Assembly: GCF_046237605.1 (NCBI RefSeq)
Contig: NZ_CP143542.1
Coordinates: 1,116,001-1,180,000 of the forward strand
Length of the DNA: 64,000 nucleotides
Direction: 5' to 3'
Source: Paraperibacillus marinus
Lineage (GTDB): Bacteria; Bacillota; Bacilli; Bacillales; DSM-1321
Shown here: one piece after another, positions 1 through 9,062 of the stretch
Position numbering within the stretch: position 1 is the first letter of the stretch
Layout of the letters: each line of letters begins with the position of its first letter
The notes under the pieces: model-generated
Told to the model about the DNA's origin: nothing
What the model saw: the letters and a program-made list of their open reading frames with translations, nothing else
Database searches by the model: none
Translations under genes and position numbers: made by a program

Positions 1-630
1 GACACATGTCTTTGTGAATATACAAGCCATGGCCATTGCGGGCTTGTTGAAAACGGCAGGATCCTGAACGATGAATCCCTGGAGCTCCTGGCAAAAACGG
101 CCGTGAGCCAGGCGGAAGCCGGTGCCGATATTATTGCCCCATCCAATATGATGGACGGCTTTGTCGCAGCCATCCGTGCTGCCTTAGATGAAGCAGGCTA
201 TCTGGATATTCCGGTCATGTCATATGCCGTTAAGTATTCTTCTGCCTATTACGGCCCGTTCAGGGAGGCAGCGAACAGCACGCCTCAGTTCGGTGACCGG
301 AAAACCTACCAAATGGATTATGCCAACCGCCTGGAAGCCCTGCGCGAGGCAGAATCCGATGTGGCCGAGGGCGCCGATTTCCTGATTGTCAAACCGTCAC
401 TCAGCTATATGGATATCATGAGGGATGTTAAGAATAACTTCAACCTGCCGGTGGTTGCCTATAATGTCAGCGGGGAATATTCAATGATCAAGGCGGCTGC
501 CCTTAACGGATGGATCGATGAAAAAACCATTGTGCTTGAAACGCTGACCAGCATGAAGCGCGCCGGTGCCGATTTGATCATCACCTATTTTGCCAAAGAT
601 GTGGCAAAATGGCTGAAGGAAGAAATCTAA
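1..630 (+). CDS. hemB: Delta-aminolevulinic acid dehydratase (porphobilinogen synthase), 5'-truncated by the window edge
   Basis: This enzyme joins two 5-aminolevulinate molecules into porphobilinogen in cytoplasmic heme synthesis. The reading frame is already open at base 1 and stops at 630, so only the last 209 codons are present. The first residues read DTCLCEYTSHGHCG, the family's cysteine-rich metal-binding loop. The two Schiff-base lysines are visible in SYAVKYSSAYYGPF and in FLIVKPSLSY. It is followed after 12 bases by hemL, as in the hemAXCDBL operon of Bacillus. Identification is secure; the start lies outside the window. Confidence 0.97.
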   Translation, partial: DTCLCEYTSHGHCGLVENGRILNDESLELLAKTAVSQAEAGADIIAPSNMMDGFVAAIRAALDEAGYLDIPVMSYAVKYSSAYYGPFREAANSTPQFGDRKTYQMDYANRLEALREAESDVAEGADFLIVKPSLSYMDIMRDVKNNFNLPVVAYNVSGEYSMIKAAALNGWIDEKTIVLETLTSMKRAGADLIITYFAKDVAKWLKEEI

Positions 631-642
631 GGAGGAAATAGC

Positions 643-1932
643 ATGCGATCTTATGATAAATCCAGACAGGCATTTGCAGAAGCAAAAAGGCTGATGCCGG
701 GCGGGGTAAACAGTCCGGTCCGGGCGTTCAAATCTGTGGATATGGATCCGATCTTCATGGAACGGGGAAAAGGGTCAAAGATCTATGACATAGATGGCAA
801 TGAATATATTGATTATGTTCTGTCATGGGGCCCCCTGATCCTGGGGCATACCAACCAGGCTGTAGTCGAGGCGGTCCAGAAGGTGGCCGAAACGGGCACA
901 AGCTTCGGCGCCCCGACACTTCTTGAGAATGATCTGGCTAACCTTGTCATTGAAAGGGTTCCTTCCATCGAGGTAATCCGGATGGTTTCTTCAGGGACAG
1001 AAGCGACGATGAGCGCGCTCCGTCTGGCCAGGGGCTATACTGGACGCAATAAGATCCTTAAGTTTGAGGGCTGCTACCATGGCCATGGAGATTCCCTTTT
1101 GATCAAGGCCGGCTCCGGTGTTGCGACACTCGGCCTTCCGGACAGTCCAGGTGTCCCTGAAGGAGTGGCAAAAAACACGATTACGGTACCTTATAACGAC
1201 CTTGAGAGCGTCAGGGCGGCCTTTGAACAATACGGTGACGATATTGCAGGTGTCATTGTTGAGCCTGTTGCGGGCAATATGGGGGTTGTTCCTCCGGTTG
1301 GAGGGTTCCTTGAAGGCCTGAGAGAAATTACAGAACAAAATGGCACACTCTTGATTTTTGATGAGGTGATGACCGGCTTCCGTGTGGATTACCATTGTGC
1401 ACAAGGATATTTTGGCGTGACTCCTGATCTTACCTGCCTTGGCAAGGTAATCGGAGGCGGCCTTCCTGTCGGTGCATATGGAGGCAAAGCGGAAATCATG
1501 AATCAAGTAGCGCCGAGCGGCCCGATCTATCAGGCTGGAACGCTTTCCGGAAACCCGCTTGCCATGGCAGCCGGCTACGCTACGCTCAGCCAGCTGACTC
1601 CTGAACACTATCAGGAATTCAGGCGCAAGGCAGACCTCCTGGAAGAAGGAATCAGCCAGGCGGCCGGGAAGCATAATGTGCCGCTGACCTTCAACCGGGC
1701 AGGTTCCATGATCGGATTCTTTTTCACAAACGAAGAAGTCATCAATTATGAAAAAGCCAAAACCTCCAACCTGAAATTCTTTGCGGCTTATTACCGCGAA
1801 ATGGCGAATAATGGAGTATTCCTGCCGCCATCTCAATTTGAGGGACTGTTCCTTTCGACTGCCCATTCCGATGAAGACATCCAGCGGACGATTGATGCGG
1901 CGGATAAGGCGTTTGCTGCACTGAATCAATAA
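643..1932 (+). CDS. hemL: Glutamate-1-semialdehyde 2,1-aminomutase
   Basis: HemL is a PLP enzyme that converts glutamate-1-semialdehyde to 5-aminolevulinate, the first committed precursor of heme by the C5 route. The 429-residue protein has the family length. The N-terminal PGGVNSPVRAF block, the SGTEATMSALRLARG cofactor-phosphate region and the PLP lysine in LGKVIGGGLPVGAYGG are all present. The ATG follows a strong AAGGAGG Shine-Dalgarno sequence. It lies directly after hemB and is probably cotranscribed. A terminator follows, so the hem operon ends here. In B. subtilis spoVID comes next, but here it is 8 kb away. Confidence 0.97.
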   Translation: MRSYDKSRQAFAEAKRLMPGGVNSPVRAFKSVDMDPIFMERGKGSKIYDIDGNEYIDYVLSWGPLILGHTNQAVVEAVQKVAETGTSFGAPTLLENDLANLVIERVPSIEVIRMVSSGTEATMSALRLARGYTGRNKILKFEGCYHGHGDSLLIKAGSGVATLGLPDSPGVPEGVAKNTITVPYNDLESVRAAFEQYGDDIAGVIVEPVAGNMGVVPPVGGFLEGLREITEQNGTLLIFDEVMTGFRVDYHCAQGYFGVTPDLTCLGKVIGGGLPVGAYGGKAEIMNQVAPSGPIYQAGTLSGNPLAMAAGYATLSQLTPEHYQEFRRKADLLEEGISQAAGKHNVPLTFNRAGSMIGFFFTNEEVINYEKAKTSNLKFFAAYYREMANNGVFLPPSQFEGLFLSTAHSDEDIQRTIDAADKAFAALNQ

Positions 1933-2000
1933 GAAGACGGTGAGGGGCTGGCGTGAAGGAAAAAAAGTTAAGCTAGACACCAGCCTATTCACCAGTCTTA

Positions 2001-2033
2001 AAAACGGCCAGATTCCTATCTGGCCGTTTTTTT
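2001..2033 (+). terminator. Rho-independent terminator of the hem operon
   Basis: The arms AACGGCCAGA and TCTGGCCGTT enclose a short loop and are followed by a run of seven T. An A run on the 5' side means it could also stop transcription arriving on the minus strand from the nucleotidyltransferase pseudogene, whose reading frame ends at 2016 inside it. Confidence 0.9.
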
Positions 2034-2740
2034 AATGAGAATATCCCCCATCTCTTTAACTATTCTCCACTTTTTGAACACGGACGAATGGAAGGGATCC
2101 TGGCTGGTTTCCTCTCTCTCCTCTCTCACCCGTTCATTAATAGCAGACATCCAGCTATGACCATCAGGATACTGAACTGCTAACGAATCTCTCAGCCATA
2201 TGGCATCTGTCATAGGCAGTAAGGGGAGGACATTTGTTAAATCAGCATGAGATCCTTTTCTCGCAGTACTGAACTGCCGCCTTTATAAAGAAGCTGGACT
2301 TCAGGCCTTAAAATAGGAATTCCGATTGAACTTACCGTCCAAATATCTTTTACAGCCTTTCTGATGGTTTTCTTCCGCTTATATATCCATTCCTCATTTT
2401 CTGTATTTAAAATCATGACTTGAAAAGCCCAAGTTGGACTTCCTTTCTTTTTAATCCAGATATTATCATCATGAAGGTTTAGAGTCTCATCCTTTTCCCA
2501 TCGAATCAGCCTGCCCCCTGCTGCTTTTGACATCTCCCATTTATCGTGCAGATATCTATACAGACTTAAATAATCATGACGTAATATAACGACATCCAAA
2601 TCTGCATGTTCTCTGGTTTGTCTCCCCAGAAATAGATCGAGCGCCCAGCCTCCAGCAATCCACCATGCAATAGGGATGTTATTGAATATTTGAGCAGCAT
2701 CATTGACAGAAAGCGGCTCCCAGTTCTCAGCATTTCCCAT
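2016..2740 (-). pseudogene. Frameshifted aminoglycoside/lincosamide-type nucleotidyltransferase
   Basis: The first 167 codons (2740 to 2237) encode a nucleotidyltransferase-fold protein with WWIAGGWALDLFLGR followed by HADLDVVI. This is the G-W...D-x-D nucleotide and metal site of the family that includes 2''-adenylyltransferases and LinA/LnuA. Codon 1 has a good Shine-Dalgarno sequence (GAGGTGA). After the conserved RPEVQLLYKG the frame stops early, but shifting by one base near 2244-2250 restores DLTNVLPLLPMTDAIWLRDSL and the rest of the C-terminal domain down to 2016. The likely explanation is a one- or two-base indel that removes the C-terminal 75 or so residues. A sequencing error is the alternative. 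The substrate is unknown. Confidence 0.75.
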
Positions 2741-2841
2741 TGATTCACCTCATAAATGGCTTATGTACTTTAATGATTTAAATGATTAGATAACTTGTTC
2801 CGCACACGAATCTGTATCCTTTACGATGTCAATTTACTCTA

Positions 2842-3264
2842 TCAGGACCCATTTACCTCCCGTAACCCGTTTCCGTCCAGAATGTCCTGAATGCCTTCTT
2901 CACAAACTCCGTAAGACCGCCACGAACAAGACGTACACATCTCTTCGATATCAGAAGGCAATGCGCGGCGGCGTATGAGGGCCACGATATGCCCCCAGCT
3001 TACAGTCTGTCCGATGCGAAGGCCGAGTTTCTCTAGAATGGCAGCGTCCCTGGTATAGATATGGACATCCTGACAATGGTAGATTCCTGAATTCGGGTAT
3101 TTTTCACATAACTGATCGGGTCCTTCCACCAATTGAATCTTCATGCCGGGATCGTTCCTTAGTGCTTGATGCACCCGGGTCATATTTTCTGCATACTCCC
3201 GTGAATATCCCATGCCTCTGTAGCCTAAAAGGCAGAAAATATGGTGTCCTCTTAGTTTATACAT
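2842..3264 (-). CDS. DUF1284 domain protein, cysteine-rich
   Basis: This small cytoplasmic protein of 140 residues begins MYKLRGHHIFCLLGYRGMGYS, the typical opening of the DUF1284 family. It carries several cysteines: FCLLGY near the N-terminus, QLCEKYP and YHCQDVH in the middle, and MCTSCSWRSYGVCEEG at the C-terminus. The spacing suggests a metal or iron-sulfur site, but that is inference, as the family has no established function that I know of. The ATG is preceded by GGGAGGAC on the minus strand. It stands alone between the nucleotidyltransferase relic and the large membrane protein. Confidence 0.75.
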   Translation of the reverse strand: MYKLRGHHIFCLLGYRGMGYSREYAENMTRVHQALRNDPGMKIQLVEGPDQLCEKYPNSGIYHCQDVHIYTRDAAILEKLGLRIGQTVSWGHIVALIRRRALPSDIEEMCTSCSWRSYGVCEEGIQDILDGNGLREVNGS

Positions 3265-3395
3265 TGTGTCCTCCCGATACCGTAATTCTAACCTTGTTAA
3301 CTTATTTGTTATTTGGTTAACAAATTATGAAATTATCATAACATAACTCTTTTCAAAATGGAGATCTTTAGCGACACAAGCGTACTGCTGTGAAG

Positions 3396-3428
3396 GAAAA
3401 AAGCCAGCCGGGTTTAAGCCGGCTGGCC
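3396..3428 (-). terminator. Rho-independent terminator downstream of the 1142-residue membrane protein gene
   Basis: Read on the minus strand, GCCAGCCGGC and its complement form a near-perfect 9-10 bp hairpin followed by TTTTTT. It lies about 85 bases past the stop of the membrane protein gene. The gap 3265-3511 holds nothing else that I can recognise. Confidence 0.85.
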
Positions 3429-3511
3429 TTGGTGAAGGATTGAAGGGGGTCTGCCTTGGCATGCAACAAGGAAAATGCGGTTTGAATGCTGCCCTGGAAT
3501 CTATCGCTCCT

Positions 3512-6500
3512 TCAGTTCCAATCATTCCAGATTTTTTTCACCTTGTTCTTAAGCATCTTTTCTTCAGGTACCGGACCTTTTCCTTTTTTCCACTCATGAT
3601 AGCTTCCTGCGCCGATCAGGATGCTTCCCGAGAGGATCAGGTACGCCCACCAGGGCATATTCCCCCAATATGGTTTGGATTGAATGAGAACATTCAATAA
3701 GAGCACGAAGCTTCCGACAAGGAAATAACTCTTGATTTTATAATGAAACCCTGCCAGTATCGCGATGAGCGAAAGGCTGCCCATGATAAATGCATCGTAT
3801 AGGGTATGGCTCAAAAGTGCATCTGTCATCAGTACGCCTGAAGCCAGGATGAGCACGACCCATTGAATGATTCCCATAACCCTTTTCTCACTGCTCCATG
3901 TTTTCTTGGAAAAAAACACAGTGAGCACGATCCAGGGCAGACAGTATATTTCCGCTTCCCAGAGCGGCGGGAGATCAAGGGAAGTGGTCAATGTGTAATA
4001 TGGAATAACGAGGCTTCCATATGACAGTGTCTGCACCACTCTTCTTATTATCCCGGCAGGCACTCTTTTAATCTGGCTGAACAGCCAATAAACCAGCAGG
4101 ATGCCGGGAATCATTTTTACTGCAATTCCGTACCGGCTCAATTCATACTCATACCCGTAGAGAACCGCTATAAAGAGCAGGGAAGCGAATGAAAAAGCAT
4201 CCACTCTTGAATGAAAAATGGGTTCTTCTTGTTGGACAAGATTTTTAAATAGCCGTTCACCCATGATCTTCGATGCGAAAAACAAGGCAATATACACCAA
4301 CACCACTTGAATGGGTGCATCAAAATACAGAAAATCCACCTCTTCGACAACTGCCACGCTGAGACCGAGCGGAATAAGGTTTAAACTGGTCAGGCGTGAA
4401 GAAGTAAAGATATAAATGCTGAAGCAGAGCAAGAGCATGTGAAGGATGACTGAATACAGACCCTCTTCTTCCCCAAACAAAACAGATGCAACCATGCTCA
4501 AAATTATAAATGGAATAAGGTAGTAGAGTATTTCATTTTTCCATTCTTTCACGTTTTTCCACAGGAGTCCGATTATCACACCAGATACCAGGAGAATCAG
4601 CTGAGTTTCCAGCCTGATGTCTACAGGGTCGGCTGCAGGGCCGTACAGGTAGAGCTCCCCTGAATATAAACTCAGCGGGATGGCTGTGATGGAGAGATAT
4701 AGATACCCCCATTTGACTGCTCGGTTTTTCCACTCTGTGAATGAATAAAAAACAAAGGCAGCCAGAATGATGATGATCAGCGGATTATCGAGATACAGGA
4801 TAACACTGACAAGGAGCAGAATCCCTGTATATCCTTGGGCTGTCAAAAACAACTGTGTACTCATCACATGTTCTTTGAATGCTCTGGCAAGAGCAAGTAG
4901 AACCAGAACGCCAAGAGTCGAGAGGAGAATAACATAACGGCCGCTTAAATCAAGAGTTCCCATCAAGAACGCATTATAAGCAGCCGAGAAACTGACGGCG
5001 CCTGCACTCCAGAAGAGGGGCATGTTCATCCTGCCGGCCATCCGGGCATATATCACGCATCCGATTGCAAAAAACAAGGGGAGCATGATATCTGCATCCA
5101 TAGTCCATTCTCCCAGCACGACCGTTATCATGGCTGTATAAACTCCTGTTCCAAGCCAGTCAAGGGTGCGTGCGTATTCACCGTTGCCTTTCCTCTCAAA
5201 AAAGCTGCTGATAGGAATGAACAAAAGGGATACGATGGCAGCATGGCCGGCAATGCCTGCCTCTGTCCCGTAATTCGGGAACGAATCCTTCAAGAGCTGG
5301 TATCCAGTCATAAGGGACAGATAAAATGCTGAGGCTGAAGAATACAGCCAGATGATCCTGGCAGTGCCGGGAAAAGAAAAGGGCAGCTTATATAATACCC
5401 AGCTTAAAATCAAAAGCGAGCCCATGAGTTCGAACCAGGCGCCGCTCAATGCAGCGAGGAGAGTCCCGAAAACCATGACTGCAAGCGGAATGACAGCACC
5501 CGGAATCTTCAGGCCGGCAAGGAAGCGCGATTGGTTTCTAAAATGAAGCAGATTGATCAGGACAAGTCCGACTGCAAAAATACCGGCAGGCTCGAGCTCA
5601 TATGACACGGCAGAGTCAATCAGGCGGACAACCTGATATCCTGACAACACCATAAAAGCTACTGCCGCATAGGAAAACGCCTTCTGTTTTAAGACAAGAT
5701 TCAGGTATCCATAGTTGAGGGCAAGCAGAAGATAGCTCAGGGCAAGGAGTCCGCTTGGACCGCCTGAATTCATCAGCAATGCTTTTCCCGTCACAAAAAT
5801 AAACGAAAGAAGGGATACCAGGGCACTCGTGTACTGGAACAGATTTTCATATTCCTTTTTCCTTGACCCTATAGCGATGAACAAAAACCCGGCGGCTGAG
5901 AAAACTGCCAGATCAATGGCGCGGAGGGCTGTATTCTCAATCAGCATATAAAGCCCGTATAAGAGCGCTGCGGAGAAGGCAAAATGATTTCCTTTTTGTT
6001 TCGTTGAAAACAATACAAAGAGATACAACAGGGAAGTTGCCACCAGATTGAATCCGAATTGCGCTGAATCAGAGTAGAAAATCGTGATCAGAGCGATCGT
6101 TGATAAGGCAAGATTTCCTTGTGCATAAAGCGGAAGGTCCTTGGTGAATATATTTTTCTTCCCTTTATACACATGATGGACAGCAAGAAGGACGGCATTG
6201 AATAAAAGGACCCCGGCATAAAATAAGTCCTTTGACGGTTTTGCCGCGGCAATCAGGAATGAGACGCTCATGCTTGTAAGAACATATCCGATCCATACGA
6301 ACAGGCGGGAATTTTCTGTAAGGGCATGACGGAAATAAACGGGAACAATTAGGCCGAGGCCAGCGGCAAGGTATAAATAATTGCCGCCGCCATGCAGCGA
6401 GAACCACTCTCCGAAAAGTTTAAAATAGCCGGCACAGATGATAGTGATCGGAATAAACATGCTGCCGAGGGCCAGGAAGGCAAATCCCGTCTTTTCAATT

Positions 6501-6940
6501 TTCAACTTGTGCTTGGAAAGCCAGCTCAAGCCGTAGAATAAAAGTGAAACGAACCCGATAGAAATCGTTTTAAGGAGCGGGGTCATCTGATCCCAGCTGT
6601 TTGTGGCAAGAACGAGTCCGCCCAGAAGGAAAAGGAGCACACCGATCACGAGCATGGCTGTTATGTTTCGTTCCCTGATTTCTTCTGCGCTCAAAACTTT
6701 CTTAGGTTTTCTCACGGCCGGTTTCGGGACTGTCACCGGCCGCTGTACATCCGGCGTTTCCGGAAGTGCGGGGCTAGAAGGCAACGGTTCTGCTGCCTCC
6801 GGCACATCTACTCTTGTATGTATATATTCCTGATAACCGTTACGGACCAGCTTCCCGATTGATGGGGAGATATATCCCCTTTTTTCCAGCTGCTGCAATT
6901 CTTCTTCGAATATTTGCTGCCGTTCCGGATGATTATTCAT
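3512..6940 (-). CDS. Very large polytopic membrane protein, DUF2157/SCO7613-like
   Basis: The product has 1142 residues. The first 110 or so are soluble: a helical start (RQQIFEEELQQLEKRGYISPSIG) resembling the N-terminus of DUF2157-type proteins, then a proline-rich linker ending near VRKPKKVLSAEEIRERN. The rest is a nearly continuous series of hydrophobic helices, about thirty by eye, with short charged connectors. The first block (MLVIGVLLFLLGGLVLATNSW) resembles the SCO7613 C-terminal membrane family. There is no signal peptide, ATPase or transport motif. A Shine-Dalgarno sequence (GGGAGGTTT) precedes the ATG. The gene is transcribed alone. Function is unknown; a lipid- or polymer-handling membrane role is only a guess from topology. 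Confidence 0.75.
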   Translation of the reverse strand: MNNHPERQQIFEEELQQLEKRGYISPSIGKLVRNGYQEYIHTRVDVPEAAEPLPSSPALPETPDVQRPVTVPKPAVRKPKKVLSAEEIRERNITAMLVIGVLLFLLGGLVLATNSWDQMTPLLKTISIGFVSLLFYGLSWLSKHKLKIEKTGFAFLALGSMFIPITIICAGYFKLFGEWFSLHGGGNYLYLAAGLGLIVPVYFRHALTENSRLFVWIGYVLTSMSVSFLIAAAKPSKDLFYAGVLLFNAVLLAVHHVYKGKKNIFTKDLPLYAQGNLALSTIALITIFYSDSAQFGFNLVATSLLYLFVLFSTKQKGNHFAFSAALLYGLYMLIENTALRAIDLAVFSAAGFLFIAIGSRKKEYENLFQYTSALVSLLSFIFVTGKALLMNSGGPSGLLALSYLLLALNYGYLNLVLKQKAFSYAAVAFMVLSGYQVVRLIDSAVSYELEPAGIFAVGLVLINLLHFRNQSRFLAGLKIPGAVIPLAVMVFGTLLAALSGAWFELMGSLLILSWVLYKLPFSFPGTARIIWLYSSASAFYLSLMTGYQLLKDSFPNYGTEAGIAGHAAIVSLLFIPISSFFERKGNGEYARTLDWLGTGVYTAMITVVLGEWTMDADIMLPLFFAIGCVIYARMAGRMNMPLFWSAGAVSFSAAYNAFLMGTLDLSGRYVILLSTLGVLVLLALARAFKEHVMSTQLFLTAQGYTGILLLVSVILYLDNPLIIIILAAFVFYSFTEWKNRAVKWGYLYLSITAIPLSLYSGELYLYGPAADPVDIRLETQLILLVSGVIIGLLWKNVKEWKNEILYYLIPFIILSMVASVLFGEEEGLYSVILHMLLLCFSIYIFTSSRLTSLNLIPLGLSVAVVEEVDFLYFDAPIQVVLVYIALFFASKIMGERLFKNLVQQEEPIFHSRVDAFSFASLLFIAVLYGYEYELSRYGIAVKMIPGILLVYWLFSQIKRVPAGIIRRVVQTLSYGSLVIPYYTLTTSLDLPPLWEAEIYCLPWIVLTVFFSKKTWSSEKRVMGIIQWVVLILASGVLMTDALLSHTLYDAFIMGSLSLIAILAGFHYKIKSYFLVGSFVLLLNVLIQSKPYWGNMPWWAYLILSGSILIGAGSYHEWKKGKGPVPEEKMLKNKVKKIWNDWN

Positions 6941-7200
6941 GTAAAACCTCCCGTACTATATCTTTTCTTACACTGGTTGGCTGAGGCGTGAAGGCTTTCT
7001 TTTTGTTCCGCCAGCCACCTTTAAAAAGGGCCAACAGCCTTACTATCATTCAATTATTCTCTGACTCGTGAACTAAGTGAAGTTAAACCAACATGCCAGA
7101 ATCAGGCTTGTGTTCGGCAGCACTTAATTGTAAGTATATCAAATAGTACTGAAAAAGTTTCTAAAATTACATATTATTTCCAATTATAAAAACTTCCCGC

Positions 7201-7608
7201 TCATTCCCAAGAAGTCATTTTTCCTGAAAGTTGAGGACTCAACGCCAGCTGATAAATCAATTCATGCAGCTCTTCCGGAAAAGAAGCCCCATCCAGGCTC
7301 TCAATGAACATCATGGAAGCTATTTTGTCTTTTTCCATTATCTCTGGAGTGCCACTTACGGCATCAGCAAAGAAAAAGGATCCGCGCCATGTGGTGTCCC
7401 CAAAACGGAAATTCCCTTCATTCAAAAGAGATAACTTGTGAATATGCAGGCCGGTTTCTTCCCGGACTTCCCGGATGGCACACTCTGCTGGAGTTTCCCC
7501 TGTCTCCTGCTTGCCCCCGGGAAAATTCCATGAGGACTCTCTGTCATGGAGCACTAAATATCTGCCCAGCTTATCTTTTATCACAACACGGGAAAATGAT
7601 TTTTCCAT
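7201..7608 (-). CDS. Nudix hydrolase
   Basis: This cytoplasmic pyrophosphohydrolase has 135 residues. The complete Nudix signature G-x5-E-x7-REVREETGL is present at about residues 31-54, so the metal-binding glutamates are intact and the enzyme is likely active. Outside the box I see no substrate-specific motif; nucleotide or dinucleotide derivatives are possible. The ATG has a GGAGGAGCATC Shine-Dalgarno sequence. It stands alone: the gap of about 260 bases towards the membrane protein gene (6941-7200) and the 7609-7727 gap contain no gene or convincing hairpin. Confidence 0.85.
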   Translation of the reverse strand: MEKSFSRVVIKDKLGRYLVLHDRESSWNFPGGKQETGETPAECAIREVREETGLHIHKLSLLNEGNFRFGDTTWRGSFFFADAVSGTPEIMEKDKIASMMFIESLDGASFPEELHELIYQLALSPQLSGKMTSWE

Positions 7609-7745
7609 GATGCTCCTCCTTTTTGGGCGCTATCCGCCAGTGAAAATATATCAGCTTCCTGCCCAGCACTCAAGTTCATTTATTTAGAAGAGAGTAAGTG
7701 AAAGGAAGAATTTAAGCATGCTTTTTATTATGCCCAAAGAGGTGA

Positions 7746-7946
7746 TTGAGGCGAAGATCGGTGACCAGTACAGCCAATGACAAGCAGAAGCTGCAGCAGG
7801 CACGACATATGAAGAAGAGGAAGGGCAAGCGCCAGAAGAATCCTAAGCCTCAGGTAAAGAAGGAAGAGCGTGTGGACTGGATTGATATCATGGGGATGAA
7901 CCGGGATTCCTATAAAAGAGTTGGAGATGCTGTGAGGAGGAAATGA
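7746..7946 (+). CDS. Small basic hypothetical protein, possibly a phage remnant
   Basis: This 66-residue frame opens at TTG and is rich in lysine and arginine (MKKRKGKRQKNPKPQ). It ends WIDIMGMNRDSYKRVGDAVRRK, which reads like real protein. The start is doubtful: the AGAGGTGA sequence lies too close to the TTG, and the internal ATG at 7809 has no ribosome site, so the 5' end may be lost. A dead HNH endonuclease lies 700 bases downstream, which suggests prophage debris. I do not recognise the family. Confidence 0.4.
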   Translation: MRRRSVTSTANDKQKLQQARHMKKRKGKRQKNPKPQVKKEERVDWIDIMGMNRDSYKRVGDAVRRK

Positions 7947-7973
7947 AAAAAGCACCTCTCACTTGAAGTGCTT
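7945..7973 (-). terminator. Terminator for the small membrane protein gene
   Basis: On the minus strand AAGCAC and GTGCTT enclose a 12-base loop and are followed by TTTTT. It begins a few bases past the stop codon at 7977. Confidence 0.7.
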
Positions 7974-7976
7974 CCC

Positions 7977-8411
7977 TTAGTTATATATCTTTTTGAAGTA
8001 ATGAATATACATTAAATTAATAGCAATCTCAACTACGTTATATATAATTATATCAATCAGATTTGTTTCTTCCAAAGAATGGTGAGGGGCGAAGAAGAAA
8101 ATATAAACGTACCCGGCAATACATAATATAAGGGTCCATAAAATACTGCGTAAATATAGTGGAATCATCAAACTGAAAAGAGGCAAAAAGAAATTTAAAT
8201 TATGCCTGCTTCTATTTTTATAGATACCATATAGTACACTTAATCCAATCCCGTTGATAAGGATGAACAAGATTAAATCAATAATATCATATGTGTTCAC
8301 AGAAGAAGGATTATAGACGAACGGAAATGAAGTTACCGTTAACGCAATAATTATCCAGAAAGCTATACGGTAATTTTTTTTTGATTTGTAAGTTAAAGCA
8401 TCATCTCTCAA
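7977..8411 (-). CDS. Small four-helix membrane protein, start uncertain
   Basis: The 144-codon frame has four hydrophobic helices: IAFWIIIALTVTSFPFV, IIDLILFILINGIGLSVLYGIY, LPLFSLMIPLYLRSILWTLILCIAGYVYIFFFA, and a C-terminal one. Base composition is more AT-rich than in the flanking genes, which suggests transfer. The only in-frame start is TTG at 8411, without a ribosome site. A textbook AAGGAGAG followed by ATG lies at 8448 in another frame, and the sequence between reads PLEYINALVAALRDDAL in frame with the protein. A one-base slip just after that ATG would give a longer protein. It may therefore be a fresh pseudogene or a sequencing slip. Function is unknown. Confidence 0.5.
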   Translation of the reverse strand: MRDDALTYKSKKNYRIAFWIIIALTVTSFPFVYNPSSVNTYDIIDLILFILINGIGLSVLYGIYKNRSRHNLNFFLPLFSLMIPLYLRSILWTLILCIAGYVYIFFFAPHHSLEETNLIDIIIYNVVEIAINLMYIHYFKKIYN

Positions 8412-8643
8412 AGCTGCTACTAAGGCATTAATATATTCCAGAGGTACATTGTTCTCTCCTTAAACTAAAGTTTGCAGGAGTTATTATAACCTAAAGTTCT
8501 CTGATGAGATATGTTTATTTTTATGTAATAACAGGGTGGTAACAAAACGTGTGAATGGGTCTGTGAGAAGAGGATGAAGATTGATAACATTCTCGCCGCT
8601 ATGGTTTATATAAGAGAAAGATACGAGGAAACTTCTAAAGACC

Positions 8644-8907
8644 ATGGCTGAGTACTAGACCAAGCAGCATAAGCGTAAGTTCTATGACGGTGGACCATGG
8701 AAGCAGCTGCGTGAACAGGTGAAGCGAGGGGACAATTAATGCAGTGAGAGTGCCAAGCGTAAGAAGATCCAGCTGGTGGTCCATCACATCAGGGAGCTCG
8801 AGCTGCATTCTGATCTTGCACTGGACATTGATAACCTGGAGACTATCTGTGTGGGCTGCCATAACAAGGAGCACGGCGGTGGGATGATGAGAGGCGGTGA
8901 TTTGTAA
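8644..8907 (+). pseudogene. HNH endonuclease relic with two in-frame stops
   Basis: Read from the ATG at 8644, one frame runs 87 codons to a stop at 8905. It encodes KQHKRKFYDGGPWKQLREQV, then IQLVVHHIRELELHSDLAL, then DNLETICVGCHNKEHGG. This is the pattern of phage HNH endonucleases that sit next to terminase genes, with the HH pair, the central asparagine and the C-x2-C-H-N-K-x-H segment. The frame is broken by TAG at codon 5 and TAA after RGDN, where a tyrosine and a CxxC cysteine would be expected. It is therefore a decayed prophage gene; no terminase or capsid gene accompanies it. Confidence 0.75.
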
Positions 8908-9009
8908 TTTAGTAAGAAAATAACTTATAATTCCTTCACCAGTGTTTACCAGGGGCATGATTAGAATACTTTTGCAGCATTTCAGTTTATAATTGATCTA
9001 GGTACAAAT

Positions 9010-9018
9010 TGCTATAAT
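9010..9018 (+). promoter_or_regulatory. Candidate extended -10 promoter for the RsbR-like gene
   Basis: TGCTATAAT matches the extended -10 form (TG-n-TATAAT), about 45 bases before the start codon. No good -35 is present at 17 bases; TTGATC lies only 14 bases upstream. Confidence 0.45.
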
Positions 9019-9062
9019 TGATATTTAGAACTAATAACGGAAACCAATTAAGGAGAAATTCT

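Noticed and set aside
991..1992. 333-codon frame on the minus strand over hemL
   Set aside because: It lies opposite a certain gene, has low-complexity shadow sequence and no ribosome site.
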